A stretch of 64,000 nucleotides of DNA, taken from assembly GCF_013348805.1 (NCBI RefSeq), contig NZ_CP054690.1, forward strand, positions 2,790,001 to 2,854,000, given 5' to 3'. Below the pieces are notes generated by a model, which was not told the origin of the DNA, made no database searches, and saw only the letters and a list, made by a program, of their open reading frames with translations. The first letter of the stretch is position 1, and the number at the start of each line of letters is the position of its first letter. The translations under genes were made by a program, and so were the position numbers. The DNA comes from Rhodococcus sp. W8901 (lineage in GTDB: Bacteria; Actinomycetota; Actinomycetes; Mycobacteriales; Mycobacteriaceae). This document shows, one piece after another, positions 51,112 through 60,643 of this stretch.

Positions 51112-51576
51112 GTGAACGTCACCGATCTGGTTGCACTCCTGGGGCACACCTCCGGCAGCACCGAATTCCGGGCCTTCCTGCGTGAACACGGCATGAACAG
51201 GCTGCCCCGAGTCGATCCCACGACCCGGGTGCGAAGCTCGGACAAGCTGGTTTCGCTGGAGTTCGACCTGACCGAGTCCTATCGGGAGGACCATGTTTCC
51301 GGACCGGTCGGGGACGGCTGGCTCACGTTTCGGTCCGTCGACGTCCACCAAGGTTTCGGCGGCATCCTCCCGCTCGGTCTCTCCCATGCCATGAGCAAGG
51401 AAGAGGTCGACGCCCTGTTGGGGAATTCTCGTGACGAGGATCAGGGCGACCCCGTCCAGATCTACTACGCGGAACCGCTTCTGGTGATCGTCTTCTACCG
51501 GGACGAACGAACGAAGATCGAAACCCTGAGATTCGCGCGCCCGAACCGATACGACGTCGAGAACTACGGGCTGTAA
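51112..51576 (+). CDS. Hypothetical protein, possibly immunity-like fold
   Basis: A 154-residue protein (MNVTDLVALLGHTSGSTEFR; LPLGLSHAMSKEEVDALLGN; YYAEPLLVIVFYRDE). The middle part resembles small SMI1/immunity-like or lipoprotein-regulator-like folds that begin GLS-x-AMS-x-EEV, but I cannot assign a family. GTG start 25 bases after cobN. It ends before a strong terminator shared with the convergent gene. Confidence 0.62.
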   Translation: MNVTDLVALLGHTSGSTEFRAFLREHGMNRLPRVDPTTRVRSSDKLVSLEFDLTESYREDHVSGPVGDGWLTFRSVDVHQGFGGILPLGLSHAMSKEEVDALLGNSRDEDQGDPVQIYYAEPLLVIVFYRDERTKIETLRFARPNRYDVENYGL

Positions 51577-51595
51577 CAGGTCATCCCTGGACCGT

Positions 51596-51623
51596 GGGCC
51601 TGCTCCGGTATCGGAGCAGGCCC
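51596..51623. terminator. Bidirectional terminator
   Basis: GGGCCTGCTCCG and CGGAGCAGGCCC form a perfect 12-base stem with a four-base loop, between the convergent genes ending at 51576 and 51630. Confidence 0.82.
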
Positions 51624-51629
51624 GTCGGG

Positions 51630-52271
51630 CTACTTTCGCCAGAACAGGTGGTGTGTCACGCCGCTCGGGCTGGGCACCGTTTCCAGGTGGAATCGGTCGA
51701 GCAGTTCGTCCGGGGTTTCCCACAGCCGCAGTCCGGTCCCGAACGTGATCGGGGAGACGGCCACGTGCATGGTGTCGACCAGGTCGGCGTCGAGGAACTC
51801 CCGGATGGTGGTGATGCCACCGCCGAGTCGGACGTCCTTGCCCTGCGCCGCCTCCTTGGCCTGCTCGAGGATCGTGGCGGGGTCGCCGTCGACGAAGTGG
51901 AACGTGGTCTCGCCGCGCGCGATCGACGGCCGCGGGTGGTGGGTCGCGACGAACACCGGCGTGTGGAACGGCGGTTCCTCACCCCACCAGCCGTCCCAGT
52001 CCAGGTTCTCCCACGGGCCGCGCTGCGGACCGAACTTGTTGCGACCCATGATCTCGGCGCCGATGTTGTGGGAGAAGTCGCGGATGAAGTAGTCGTCGAG
52101 GCCGCGGCTGCCGCCCGAATCGGTGCGCATGGCCCAGCTCGCCGTCGCGCCCGCCCACGAGAGCATCTCGCCGGGGTCGAGGCCGAACGGACTCTCGAAG
52201 GTCTGGTTCTCGCCGCAGGCGACGCCGTCGCTCGAGATGGTGAAGTTCTGGACCCGTAGCAATTGACTCAC
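51630..52271 (-). CDS. Dihydrofolate reductase-family (RibD C-terminal-like) protein
   Basis: A 213-residue protein of the RibD_C/DHFR-like superfamily: VQNFTISSDGVACGENQTFE, EIMGRNKFGPQRGPW, PVFVATHHPRPSIARGETTF, DVRLGGGITTIREFLDADLV and MHVAVSPITFGTGLRLWE. Members are small NADPH-dependent reductases or deaminase-reductase relatives of unclear substrate. A common single gene in actinobacteria. Confidence 0.85.
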   Translation of the reverse strand: MSQLLRVQNFTISSDGVACGENQTFESPFGLDPGEMLSWAGATASWAMRTDSGGSRGLDDYFIRDFSHNIGAEIMGRNKFGPQRGPWENLDWDGWWGEEPPFHTPVFVATHHPRPSIARGETTFHFVDGDPATILEQAKEAAQGKDVRLGGGITTIREFLDADLVDTMHVAVSPITFGTGLRLWETPDELLDRFHLETVPSPSGVTHHLFWRK

Positions 52272-52450
52272 GTGATGCTCCGCTCTCGAGGGTGGTGTTA
52301 CGAAAAGACAGACTCGCCGCGTCGACGAAACTCATCATGACGTCCTGGCCGCGAGGATACGAGACTGACCGTTCTGTCGTCGGATCCCGGGTGCGTGCCA
52401 CCATGGAGAAGTCGACGCTCTACGCCTGATGCTGACCGGAGGCCGTGGCG

Positions 52451-54763
52451 ATGGACGACTGGACGGGAAGCGAGTACCCGCGCGTCGTGGTCGAGACCGA
52501 ACACGGCCGCACAACATACGGCGCGGGCAAAGCGGTACGCATCGGCCGGGACCCGCATTTGGAGATCACGATCGTCGATCCTGTGGTGTCGCGCGAGCAT
52601 GCGCGGCTCAGGTGGGACGGGGGATGGCAGCTCGTCGACTCCGGCAGCAAGAACGGGATCTACGTCGACGGCAAGCGCCGAGAAGAGGTCCCAGTCACGG
52701 ACACCGTCCTCGTCCGCCTGGGTGACGCGGTCGAGGGACCCACCGTGCGGATCTCGATCGAAGATCCCGACGCGACGCGACGGGACGTGGGCAGTCGATG
52801 GGACGAGTCGACGATCGACGTAGGGGCCTCGATCACCCCGCCTCCGGCACCGCGCGAGACAGTCCCCGCGGGAGCCCTCACGATCGGACGGGCCCCCGAC
52901 AACGACATCGTCGTCCGGGATGTGCTGGCCTCACGCCGTCACGCGATAGTCCACAATGGGCCGTCCGGCCTCGAAATCGAAGATTCGGGGAGCGTCAACG
53001 GAACGTTCGTCGGCGGTGCCCGGGTGTCGCGCGCACGGCTGACCGACGGCAACGTCGTCACCATCGGCAACACCGACTTCAGCGTGCAGGAAGGCCGTCT
53101 CGCTCCACGGCAGGCGGCAGCCTCGACCGCCGGCGGTCTACGTGTGGACGGCGTCGGACTAACCATCGAAGGTGGGCGGCGACTGCTGGAGGACGTCACC
53201 TTCACGGCGGGACCCGGCAGTCTCACCGCGGTGATCGGGCCCTCCGGCGCGGGAAAGACCACGGTCGCCAAGATCATCTCCGGCTCGGCAGGCCCCACGG
53301 AAGGCGTCGTCGAATTCGAAGGACGCAGCGTGCACACCGACTATTCGGTACTGCGCTCCCGCATCGGGATGGTCCCTCAGGACGACGTCGTTCATCGGCA
53401 GCTGACCATCCGGAGGGCCCTCGGGTACGCCGCCGAGCTGAGACTGCCGCCGGACACCACCCGGGCCGACCGTGAAGCGGTGATCGCTGGGGTACTCGAC
53501 GAACTGCAACTGACCGAGCACGCCGACACCCGCGTCGATCGCCTCTCCGGCGGGCAACGCAAACGCGCATCGGTCGCGCTGGAGTTGCTCACGGGCCCTT
53601 CGCTGCTCATCCTCGACGAACCGACCTCGGGTCTCGACCCTGCGCTCGACCGACAGATCATGGCGACGCTGCGCGGCCTCGCCGATTCGGGCCGCGTCGT
53701 CGTCATCGTCACGCATTCGCTGTCCTACCTCGAAATGTGCGACCAGGTCCTCCTCCTCGCTCCCGGTGGCAAGACCGCATATGTGGGACCGCCCGATCGA
53801 GTCGGGAGCGCGCTCGGCAGTACCGACTGGGCCGACATCTTCGCCCGCGTCGCATCCGACCCGGACGGGGTGTTTGCCGAGTACCGCGCCACCTGCCCGG
53901 TGGTGGAGGCGCCACCACCAACCCCACCCGGGCCGCTCGGCTCTCCCGCGCACACCTCGAGGCGCAAACAGTTGAGCACCGTCGCCCGCCGCCAGGTTCG
54001 GCTGATCCGCGCCGACCGGGGCTACCTGATCTTCCTGTCGCTGCTGCCATTCGTGCTCGGCGGCTTGGCCCTGCTCGTGCCAGGCGACACCGGGTTCGGG
54101 CCGTCTGGTGCCGACGTATCCGGCGAACTCACCCAGATCCTGGTGGTGCTGATTCTCGGCGCCGCCTTCATGGGCTGTTCACTGACCATCCGCGACTTGG
54201 TCGGAGAGCGCATGGTCTATCAGCGCGAACGTGCCGCCGGGCTGCTGCCGTCCGCGTATCTGACGGCGAAGATCGTCGTGTTCTGCGCCGCCGGCATCGT
54301 GCAGTCGGTGGTCATGGTGCTGATCGTCTTCGTGGGCAAGGGTTTCCCGGGCCACGGCAGTGTGCTCCCCTCGGGCTCCGTCGAACTGATCGTGGACATC
54401 GCCGCCACCACCTGCTCCTGCGTCGTGGTCGGACTGGCGTTGTCGTCGGTGGCGCGCTCGAACGAGCAGGTGCTGCCGATGCTGGTGGTCACGATCATGG
54501 CGCAGCTGGTGATGTGCGGAGGATTGATCACGATCACCGGACGCGCCGTGCTCGAACAGGTCGCGTGGCTGTTTCCGTCACGCTGGGGGTTCGCGGCCGC
54601 CGCCTCGACGGTGGACCTGGTCACGAATGCCACCGGCACCGAGCCGGACACGCTGTGGCAGCACTCCGGATCGTGGTGGCTGCTCAGCATCGCCATGCTG
54701 GTCCTCATCAGTTGTGTGCTCGCAGTCGTCACCTACAGCAGGCTCCGGCTGCGCCGTCAGTAG
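52451..54763 (+). CDS. FHA-domain ABC exporter (Rv1747-like)
   Basis: A 770-residue fusion: FHA domain 1 (RIGRDPHLEITIVDPVVSRE-H, NGIYVDG, about 30-76), FHA domain 2 (TIGRAPDNDIVVRDVLASRR-H, SVNGTFVGG, about 140-190), an ABC ATPase (Walker A GPSGAGKTT near 263, signature LSGGQRKRAS near 365, Walker B LLILDEPTSGLD) and an ABC2-type membrane domain of six helices from about 527. This is the layout of M. tuberculosis Rv1747, which is regulated by Ser/Thr kinases through its FHA domains and exports envelope lipids. GGAGG eight bases before ATG 52451 fixes the start. Confidence 0.93.
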   Translation: MDDWTGSEYPRVVVETEHGRTTYGAGKAVRIGRDPHLEITIVDPVVSREHARLRWDGGWQLVDSGSKNGIYVDGKRREEVPVTDTVLVRLGDAVEGPTVRISIEDPDATRRDVGSRWDESTIDVGASITPPPAPRETVPAGALTIGRAPDNDIVVRDVLASRRHAIVHNGPSGLEIEDSGSVNGTFVGGARVSRARLTDGNVVTIGNTDFSVQEGRLAPRQAAASTAGGLRVDGVGLTIEGGRRLLEDVTFTAGPGSLTAVIGPSGAGKTTVAKIISGSAGPTEGVVEFEGRSVHTDYSVLRSRIGMVPQDDVVHRQLTIRRALGYAAELRLPPDTTRADREAVIAGVLDELQLTEHADTRVDRLSGGQRKRASVALELLTGPSLLILDEPTSGLDPALDRQIMATLRGLADSGRVVVIVTHSLSYLEMCDQVLLLAPGGKTAYVGPPDRVGSALGSTDWADIFARVASDPDGVFAEYRATCPVVEAPPPTPPGPLGSPAHTSRRKQLSTVARRQVRLIRADRGYLIFLSLLPFVLGGLALLVPGDTGFGPSGADVSGELTQILVVLILGAAFMGCSLTIRDLVGERMVYQRERAAGLLPSAYLTAKIVVFCAAGIVQSVVMVLIVFVGKGFPGHGSVLPSGSVELIVDIAATTCSCVVVGLALSSVARSNEQVLPMLVVTIMAQLVMCGGLITITGRAVLEQVAWLFPSRWGFAAAASTVDLVTNATGTEPDTLWQHSGSWWLLSIAMLVLISCVLAVVTYSRLRLRRQ

Positions 54764-54826
54764 AGGTCGTCACGCTCTGCGAATAGCCGCTGCGCAACGC
54801 CTTCGAACTCCGGGGGGGTAACGCGC

Positions 54827-55900
54827 CTATAGTCGGCGGTCGAACGCGAGTTTCGGTTCGGCGGTGGGGATGTCGACGGTGTAGGCCCGCAGCCGCACCG
54901 ACTCCGCGGACAGGTCCATGACCATGAAGCCGACGTCGTCGAAGTTCTGGTACAGGTTCGCCCGGTCCGGACTGGTGGACTTGCCGTGGCTGTTCTTCCC
55001 GGCCGCACCGGAGACGATCTGACGAGTGCCCTTGGACTCGGCGGTGGGATCGAGGACCTGCAGCGAGTGATCGTGCCCGGCGAGGATGAACTGGCACCGC
55101 CCCACCACGTGGTCCTCGTAGAACCGCTTCGCGTGCGCGCCGTTCATCGGTTCGAGCGGGATCCCGTCGTACTCACCGGCGTCGCCGTGCGATCCGTTGC
55201 TCAGATACGGGTGGTGGGTGCAGGCGATCTTCCACTTGGCGGGGGAGGACGCGATCGCCGCGTCCAGCCACGCGCGCTGCTCGTTCATGAACTGCCCGTC
55301 CGCCGCCCAGTACGGCACGAACAGCGGGGGCAGGTACGCGGCGACGGGATTGAGGTCGAGGACGAAGAACTCGACGATCGGGTTCTGCTCCGGCACCCGG
55401 ACGGAGTAGTAGCGGCTGGGCATCCACCACTTGCGGGAGGACCGGTGGTAGGCCACCTCGTCGTCGCCCCGCAGCAGCCAGCCGCCGTCCCCGGGGAACA
55501 CGGCGCTGTTGTCGTGATTGCCCAGGGCCATCACCCACGGGAAGTCGAGGCCGTGGTTCGGATCCTCGAACTTGGTCGCGAACTGGACGTCGCGGTCGCC
55601 GTTGGGTCCGGACTCGTAGATGTTGTCGCCGAGCCCGAGTGCCATCCCGAACGGCTCCGCCGCGTGCACGGTGCGGATCGCATCGGTGACGGCCCACTGT
55701 GCCTGGGTACCGGTGCCGGCGTCACCGGTGACGAGCACCCGCACACTGTTTCCGGTGGGAAACGGGAACTTGGCGGTGTCCGTGACGGGGCCGACCGCGG
55801 AGGCGGTGGGTGCCATCGCGACCATGGCGGCCGCACCGGCCCCGGTCGCGCCGGCGGCGGCGAGGAAGCGGCGGCGGTTCATCGGATCGAGTTCGGTCAC
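54827..55900 (-). CDS. Tat-exported metallophosphoesterase
   Basis: A 357-residue protein. MNRRRFLAAAGATGAGAAAM is a Tat signal (RRRF) with an ASA site. The calcineurin-like metal motifs follow: GDAGTG, GLGDNIYE, GNHDNS, THHPYLSNGSHG and LAGHDHSLQ, binding two metal ions. It probably hydrolyses phosphate esters outside the membrane, like purple-acid-type phosphatases. GTG 55900 is taken as start; ATG 55882, just before the twin arginines, is possible. Confidence 0.87.
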   Translation of the reverse strand: MTELDPMNRRRFLAAAGATGAGAAAMVAMAPTASAVGPVTDTAKFPFPTGNSVRVLVTGDAGTGTQAQWAVTDAIRTVHAAEPFGMALGLGDNIYESGPNGDRDVQFATKFEDPNHGLDFPWVMALGNHDNSAVFPGDGGWLLRGDDEVAYHRSSRKWWMPSRYYSVRVPEQNPIVEFFVLDLNPVAAYLPPLFVPYWAADGQFMNEQRAWLDAAIASSPAKWKIACTHHPYLSNGSHGDAGEYDGIPLEPMNGAHAKRFYEDHVVGRCQFILAGHDHSLQVLDPTAESKGTRQIVSGAAGKNSHGKSTSPDRANLYQNFDDVGFMVMDLSAESVRLRAYTVDIPTAEPKLAFDRRL

Positions 55901-56010
55901 GAGGCACAGCAAACCCGACAATGGACGCCCGTTCAACAGGAACCGCCGATACCGGACACATGTTCACGCGACATTCATCCTGCGGCAGTGCTGCTGCGTA
56001 CTCTGGGCCC

Positions 56011-56388
56011 ATGACGACCACGCTCGACGAGATCGGCGCCGCGAAATACGTTCTGCTGACCACGTTCCGGAAGGACGGAACTCCGGTTCCGACGCCGCTG
56101 TGGGCGGCGATGGACGACGGGCGGCTGCTCATGTGGACGGTCACCGAGTCGTGGAAGGTCAAGCGGATCCGCCGCTCCCCGCGCGTCACGATCGGGGTGT
56201 GCGACGCCCGCGGCAACCCCAAGGGTCCGCAGATCGATGCCACCGCGACGATCCTCGACGACGTCGGCACCGACCGGGCCCGCGCCGCGATCGCCCGCAA
56301 GTACGGGATCCTCGGCTGGATCGGCGTCAAGGGCAGTCTGATTCGACGCGGACGTAGTGGGACGGTGGGGGTGGCGGTAACGCAGTAG
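56011..56388 (+). CDS. PPOX-class F420-dependent oxidoreductase
   Basis: A 125-residue split-barrel protein (YVLLTTFRKDGTPVPTPLWA; WTVTESWKVKRIRRSPRVTI; GVCDARGNPKGPQIDATATI). The family (TIGR03666/PPOX class) uses F420 or flavin for small reductions. ATG 56011 is six bases after TACTCT (55999-56004), a leaderless start. Confidence 0.85.
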   Translation: MTTTLDEIGAAKYVLLTTFRKDGTPVPTPLWAAMDDGRLLMWTVTESWKVKRIRRSPRVTIGVCDARGNPKGPQIDATATILDDVGTDRARAAIARKYGILGWIGVKGSLIRRGRSGTVGVAVTQ

Positions 56389-56449
56389 CGCTTCCGGGAG
56401 ATGAACCAGAAGACAAGTATTCAGCGAAGAGTCCGAGGAAAGGCACACG

Positions 56450-56584
56450 ATGGGTTCGAACGACATTGCAGCTCAGGTCGGTAATTGGCTCCGCGACGGC
56501 ATGCTCGCCGGGAATCCGCTGGCGCTCGCGGCCGCCGCGATCCTCGTGCCGCTCGGCATGATTTTCGGATCGACAACGCTGTAG
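56450..56584 (+). CDS. 44-residue membrane peptide
   Basis: A short gene with GAGGAAAGG before its ATG: MGSNDIAAQVGNWLRDGMLA, then a hydrophobic helix (LALAAAAILVPLGMIFG) and STTL. There is no signal-peptidase site. The size resembles small corynebacterial porins or toxin-like peptides but sequence similarity is not evident. Function unknown. Confidence 0.6.
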   Translation: MGSNDIAAQVGNWLRDGMLAGNPLALAAAAILVPLGMIFGSTTL

Positions 56585-56645
56585 TTGCGCCAGGCGGGAG
56601 CATCGTCGACGCCGGGTCGGGGACAGCGTCTGCCGTACCGACACA

Positions 56646-57848
56646 TCAGAGCTCGAACCCGGCGACGGCGTTCCCGGTCAGCGGATTATGTTCGCGGGCA
56701 TAGATTTCCAGGGTGGCGGGGTTCTTGTGTCCGGTCTGCCGCATGACTTCGTGGGCTTGGGCGCCGTTGCGGAACGCCTGGGTGACGAACCCGGCGCGCA
56801 GGGAGTGCCCGCCCAGTTTCGCGATCTTGGCGGGAGTCAGACCGGCGTCGGTGGCAGCGCGGCGGATCACCCCGTGAATGCCCTGCCCGGTCAGTGCGGC
56901 CTCGCCGATGTTCCCGTTCACGCGCAGCGGCCGGAACACCGGGGAGGTCGCGACGTCGGGATCGAGATCCGGGTAGGGGACATGGCAGATGTGCGTGGCG
57001 AATCTGCCGGGGGCGTCGAGTAGCTGGGCGGTAGCGTCGCGGCCGCCCCGATGGTGGGCGAGGAGGACATCGAGCCAGCGCCGGTACACGCACGGTGGGC
57101 AGGAGCGGTGCCCGACGGCGAACGGCGTGGCCTTGACCATGCCGTCACCGACCTGGTCGGTCTTCGATCTGCGCACCAGGATGTGCAGGCCGTCCTGCGG
57201 GTGCAGGGTGATGTCCCGCAGCTGGAGACCCGACAACTCGGAGCGGCGGAACGCCCCCAGGAATCCGAGCAGAATGACCGCCGAGTCGCGGCGTTCGCGC
57301 AGCCGGTCCTGCCACGTGTCGGCGTTCTCACGCAGGGTGGTGAGGATGTAGCTGATCTCGTCTCCGAGGAGGGGCGCGACACGCTTGGTTGGGCGCTCCC
57401 CGGCCGCGGCGTAGGTACGGCGGATTCCCGCCAACGTGTCCTTGACGATCTGCGTGCCGCCGGGGGCGGGTCGCGAGCAGGCGCGGTGCCAGTAGTTGAT
57501 CGACGCCACCCATCGGGTGAGCGTGTTCGTCGCGTAGACGCGGTCCCCGGTCCCGGTGCGCCGCTCGGCGTGCTCGGTGAGATAGTCGGCGACGGTGTGC
57601 GGGTGCGCCGGCATCGGCACGTGGCCGCGCTCGGCACACCAGGCGCGGAACTTGTCCCAGTCGCCCCGGTAGTTCCGGACCGTCGACGGCGCGTGCCGCT
57701 GCTCGAGTGCCGCGACGATCCGAGCCTCCGCCGAGGCAGACAGTGCCGGGACGGCAGGTTCCATCCCCGGCGCCGACCGGGGCGTCGGACGTTCCGGAAC
57801 GGCGGGCAGTGCGGGTACGGACGTGGCGATGTCGCCCTGCTCGCTCAC
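56646..57848 (-). CDS. Tyrosine recombinase / site-specific integrase
   Basis: A 400-residue recombinase. The N-terminal SAM-like core-binding part is VRNYRGDWDKFRAWCAERGH; catalytic residues are visible as Arg in GAFRRSELSGLQL (near 199), HSLRAGF (His, Arg near 349) and Tyr in ATLEIYAREHNP (near 384). GTG 57848 follows AGGAG by seven bases and is preferred to 57941. No tRNA, excisionase or att-like repeat was seen next to it, so it may be a stranded gene of a former element. Confidence 0.88.
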   Translation of the reverse strand: MSEQGDIATSVPALPAVPERPTPRSAPGMEPAVPALSASAEARIVAALEQRHAPSTVRNYRGDWDKFRAWCAERGHVPMPAHPHTVADYLTEHAERRTGTGDRVYATNTLTRWVASINYWHRACSRPAPGGTQIVKDTLAGIRRTYAAAGERPTKRVAPLLGDEISYILTTLRENADTWQDRLRERRDSAVILLGFLGAFRRSELSGLQLRDITLHPQDGLHILVRRSKTDQVGDGMVKATPFAVGHRSCPPCVYRRWLDVLLAHHRGGRDATAQLLDAPGRFATHICHVPYPDLDPDVATSPVFRPLRVNGNIGEAALTGQGIHGVIRRAATDAGLTPAKIAKLGGHSLRAGFVTQAFRNGAQAHEVMRQTGHKNPATLEIYAREHNPLTGNAVAGFEL

Positions 57849-58150
57849 ATCCGTGCTCCTCTCGTCCCCGACGGGATGAGCGTACCGAGCGGTTCCGACA
57901 TTTCCGGATGCCCAGCGGCCGGGATCACCCCACCCCGTCACAGTGACGAAATGACGCCATGTCCCGGGAAGAATTCAACGCGGGTGTGCAGGCTCTTCTT
58001 GCGGGTCCGGCGCGCCCGGCCGCACGCGATGTCGACAGGCGACGCCCACCCGGAACTGCTCGATACATGATGGCGCTAACTGTCATTAGCGTGGGTAGGA
58101 CGATTCCGACGGTCCGGCAGTGCTGTTGGGGCCGTCCGGTCGCTGGTCCG
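57849..58150. other. Stretch with a possible orphan operator
   Basis: A short rightward frame (57959, MSREEFNAGVQALLAGPARP) lacks a partner and may be a fragment. CGCTAA and TTAGCG (58074-58091) form a dyad with a six-base spacer, like a TetR-type operator, but no regulator gene lies beside it. Confidence 0.4.
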
Positions 58151-59584
58151 TCACCCCGCGTGCCGCAGCGCCACCGGCGGCAGGAACTCGGCCTCGAAGG
58201 ACCGGGACCACCAGTCGCCGGTGATGCGGCGCTCCTCGCGGGTGGTGAACCGGTAGCGGAACATCCGGGCCCGCACGAACGCGGGCGGGGCATCCGGGAA
58301 CGGATTGTGGTGCAGCAGTTTCAGGATCGAGCTGTCGCCCGCGAGCAGCCGGCCCACCAACCCGCCGAACCACGGCGTCGCGTAGCCGGGGGAGATCGCG
58401 GCGAACCACATGAGCCAGTCCAGCCGCAGGTGATACGGAGCGAATTGGCGCGGCCGCCGCCCCAGGTCGCCCGGTTTGCCCTTGAACTCGTATGCGCGCC
58501 ACTCGCTGTCGGCGGTCACGTCCTCGTCCGCGGTGCCCTCGATGACGATCTCGTGCCGGGTCTTCGTGACGTGGCCGAACGCGCCGTAGGTGTTCACCAG
58601 GTGCCACGGATCGAACGATGCGTTCATCATCTGGTGGCTGGAGAACATGTTCCGCACAGGGCGGTAGCTCAGGGCGACGACGGCCACCGTCACCGCGAGG
58701 ACCGGTACCGCGAACCACACCGGCACCGCCCCGACGCCGCCCGGCACCGTCACCGGCAGGACGAACTGCCAGAAACCGTCGGGCAGCACCGACAGCCCCA
58801 GCACGATCGCGAGCCAGTTGAGCCACGAGAAGTTGCCGCTCGCCACCAACCACAACTGGGTCACGACCATGATCCCGGCGGCGCCACCGGCGACCGGCTG
58901 CGGGGCGAACAGGAAGAACGGCACGATCAGCTGCGTGAAGTGGTTGCCGGCGACCTCGACCTTGTGCAGGCGCCGGGGCAGGTGGTGGAAGTACCAGCTC
59001 AGCGGGCCGGGCATCGGCTGCGTCTCGTGGTGGTAGTACAGGCACGTCAGATCCCGCCAACACCGGTCGCCACGGATCTTGATCAGGCCGGCGCCGAACT
59101 CGAGCCGGAACAGCAGCCAGCGCAGCAGCAGCAACGTCAACACCGGCGGGGCGGTATCCCAGTTCCCGACGAACACCGCGAGCAGTCCCACCTCGAGCAG
59201 CAGCGACTCCCACCCGAAGCTGTACCAGAGTTGCCCGACGTTGACGATCGACAGATACAGCCCCCACAGCAGCAGCCACCCCAGCATCGACACCGGCAGC
59301 GGGAGCCGGTCGATCAACCCGAGCAGTGCGAGCCCGGACAGCCCCGCGCCCGACCATGCGACGGCCGCGAAGAAGCGGTCCGAGTAGTGCACGTGGAAGA
59401 TGCTCGGTGACCGTTGCCAGCGCGTCGCGTCGACGAAACGCCTGGCCGGCAGCAAGCCGTGGTCGCCGATGAGCGGTTTGAACTGATTGGCCGCCACCAG
59501 GAACGCAGCCAGGTAGATCGCGGCCAGCCCCTCCTTGAAGAACAGCCGCGACAGCCAGTAGCCGTCCGCGTCCAACCAGTCCAC
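58151..59584 (-). CDS. Lipase maturation factor (LMF1)-family membrane protein
   Basis: A 477-residue membrane protein with eight or more helices. The LMF pattern is clear: SLLLEVGLLAVFVG, RWLLFRLEFGAGLIKIRGD, CWRDLTCLYYHHETQPMPGP, SWYFHHLP and the soluble C-terminal part with NTYGAFGHVTKTRHEIVIEG and RLDWLMWFAAI. In animals LMF1 assists lipase folding; the bacterial role is unknown. Last gene of the leftward cluster that starts with tldD. Confidence 0.88.
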   Translation of the reverse strand: MDWLDADGYWLSRLFFKEGLAAIYLAAFLVAANQFKPLIGDHGLLPARRFVDATRWQRSPSIFHVHYSDRFFAAVAWSGAGLSGLALLGLIDRLPLPVSMLGWLLLWGLYLSIVNVGQLWYSFGWESLLLEVGLLAVFVGNWDTAPPVLTLLLLRWLLFRLEFGAGLIKIRGDRCWRDLTCLYYHHETQPMPGPLSWYFHHLPRRLHKVEVAGNHFTQLIVPFFLFAPQPVAGGAAGIMVVTQLWLVASGNFSWLNWLAIVLGLSVLPDGFWQFVLPVTVPGGVGAVPVWFAVPVLAVTVAVVALSYRPVRNMFSSHQMMNASFDPWHLVNTYGAFGHVTKTRHEIVIEGTADEDVTADSEWRAYEFKGKPGDLGRRPRQFAPYHLRLDWLMWFAAISPGYATPWFGGLVGRLLAGDSSILKLLHHNPFPDAPPAFVRARMFRYRFTTREERRITGDWWSRSFEAEFLPPVALRHAG

Positions 59585-59615
59585 AGCAGACCCTTCTGCT
59601 GTGGACGTTACTCGC

Positions 59616-60602
59616 TCACACCAGGTGCGGCAGGACCTCCTGCTCGAGCAACTCGAGACCGGACGTGTCGTATGCCGCCTCGGGCACGTAGAAGATCGCG
59701 TACTCCAGGCCCTGCTTCTTCAGCGCGGTCAGGTTCTCCACGATCTGCTCCGGGGTGCCGACGGCGGGCATGCCGCGGAATGCGTTCAGCGACGCGTCCG
59801 CCTTCTCGGCGCCGACGATCGGCGCCAGACGGGCCCGGAGCGCCTCGAGCCGATCCTGCACCTCGGCCTCGGTGCGGCCGATCGCGACGTTGTAGTTCGC
59901 GGACCGGGTGATGGCGTCGAAATCGGTGCCCACCTCCGCACAATGCCGGCGCAGGACCTCGGACTTGTGCGCGAACACCTCGGGGGTGCCGTCGAAGTTG
60001 GTGTACTGCGCGTACTTCGCCGCGATCTTCAATGTCACCTTCTCGCCGCCGCCGGCGATCCACAGCGGGATGCCGCTGTCCTGCAGCGGTAGCGGCCGGA
60101 CGATCGCGCCGTCGACCTGGTAGTGCTTGCCGTCCAGCGTCGCGGTGCCCGTGGTCCACGCCTGCCGGAAGATCTGCACGCCCTCGTCGAGTCGCCCCAG
60201 CCGCTCACCGGCGGACGGGAATCCGTAGCCGTAGGCCCGCCACTCGTCCTCGTACCAGCCGCCGCCGATGCCCATCTCGACGCGTCCGCCGGAGATGAGG
60301 TCGGTGGTCGCGGCGACCTTCGCGAGATAGGCGGGGTTGCGGTAGCTCATCGCGGTGCACATCTGCCCCAGGCGTACCCGGTCGGTGACCGCGGCGAACG
60401 CCGCCATCAGCGACCACGCCTCGTGCGTCGCCTCCTCGGTGGGTTCGGGGACGGTGTGGAAGTGGTCGTAGACCCAGATCGACTCCCACGGCCCGTCGTC
60501 GGCGCGCAGCGCGAGGTCGCGCATCACCCGCCACTGATCGGCCGGGTCGATCCCGACCAGGTCCAGTCGCCAGCCCTGGGGCACGAAGAGTCCGAATCGC
60601 AT
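59616..60602 (-). CDS. LLM-class F420-dependent oxidoreductase
   Basis: A 328-residue luciferase-like TIM-barrel enzyme (MRFGLFVPQGWRLDLVGIDP; WVYDHFHTVPEPTEEATHEA; GGRVEMGIGGGWYEDEWRAY; GIPLWIAGGGEKVTLKIAAK). It very probably uses F420H2 for hydride transfer, as other F420_Rv1855c-type members. AAAGGACC precedes ATG 60602. It lies 41 bases after ychJ and 31 bases before the LMF gene. Confidence 0.88.
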   Translation of the reverse strand: MRFGLFVPQGWRLDLVGIDPADQWRVMRDLALRADDGPWESIWVYDHFHTVPEPTEEATHEAWSLMAAFAAVTDRVRLGQMCTAMSYRNPAYLAKVAATTDLISGGRVEMGIGGGWYEDEWRAYGYGFPSAGERLGRLDEGVQIFRQAWTTGTATLDGKHYQVDGAIVRPLPLQDSGIPLWIAGGGEKVTLKIAAKYAQYTNFDGTPEVFAHKSEVLRRHCAEVGTDFDAITRSANYNVAIGRTEAEVQDRLEALRARLAPIVGAEKADASLNAFRGMPAVGTPEQIVENLTALKKQGLEYAIFYVPEAAYDTSGLELLEQEVLPHLV

Positions 60603-60643
60603 CTGCGGGTCCTTTTCTCGCGAGGGATCTGCGGGGCTGCCAG

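Noticed and set aside
49008-51245. 745-residue open frame opposite cobN
   Set aside because: Antisense to conserved CobN; low-complexity composition (HRRR, VVA runs) and no start signal.
56646-58150. tRNA attachment site beside the integrase
   Set aside because: No cloverleaf-like sequence or direct repeat could be found on either side by eye.
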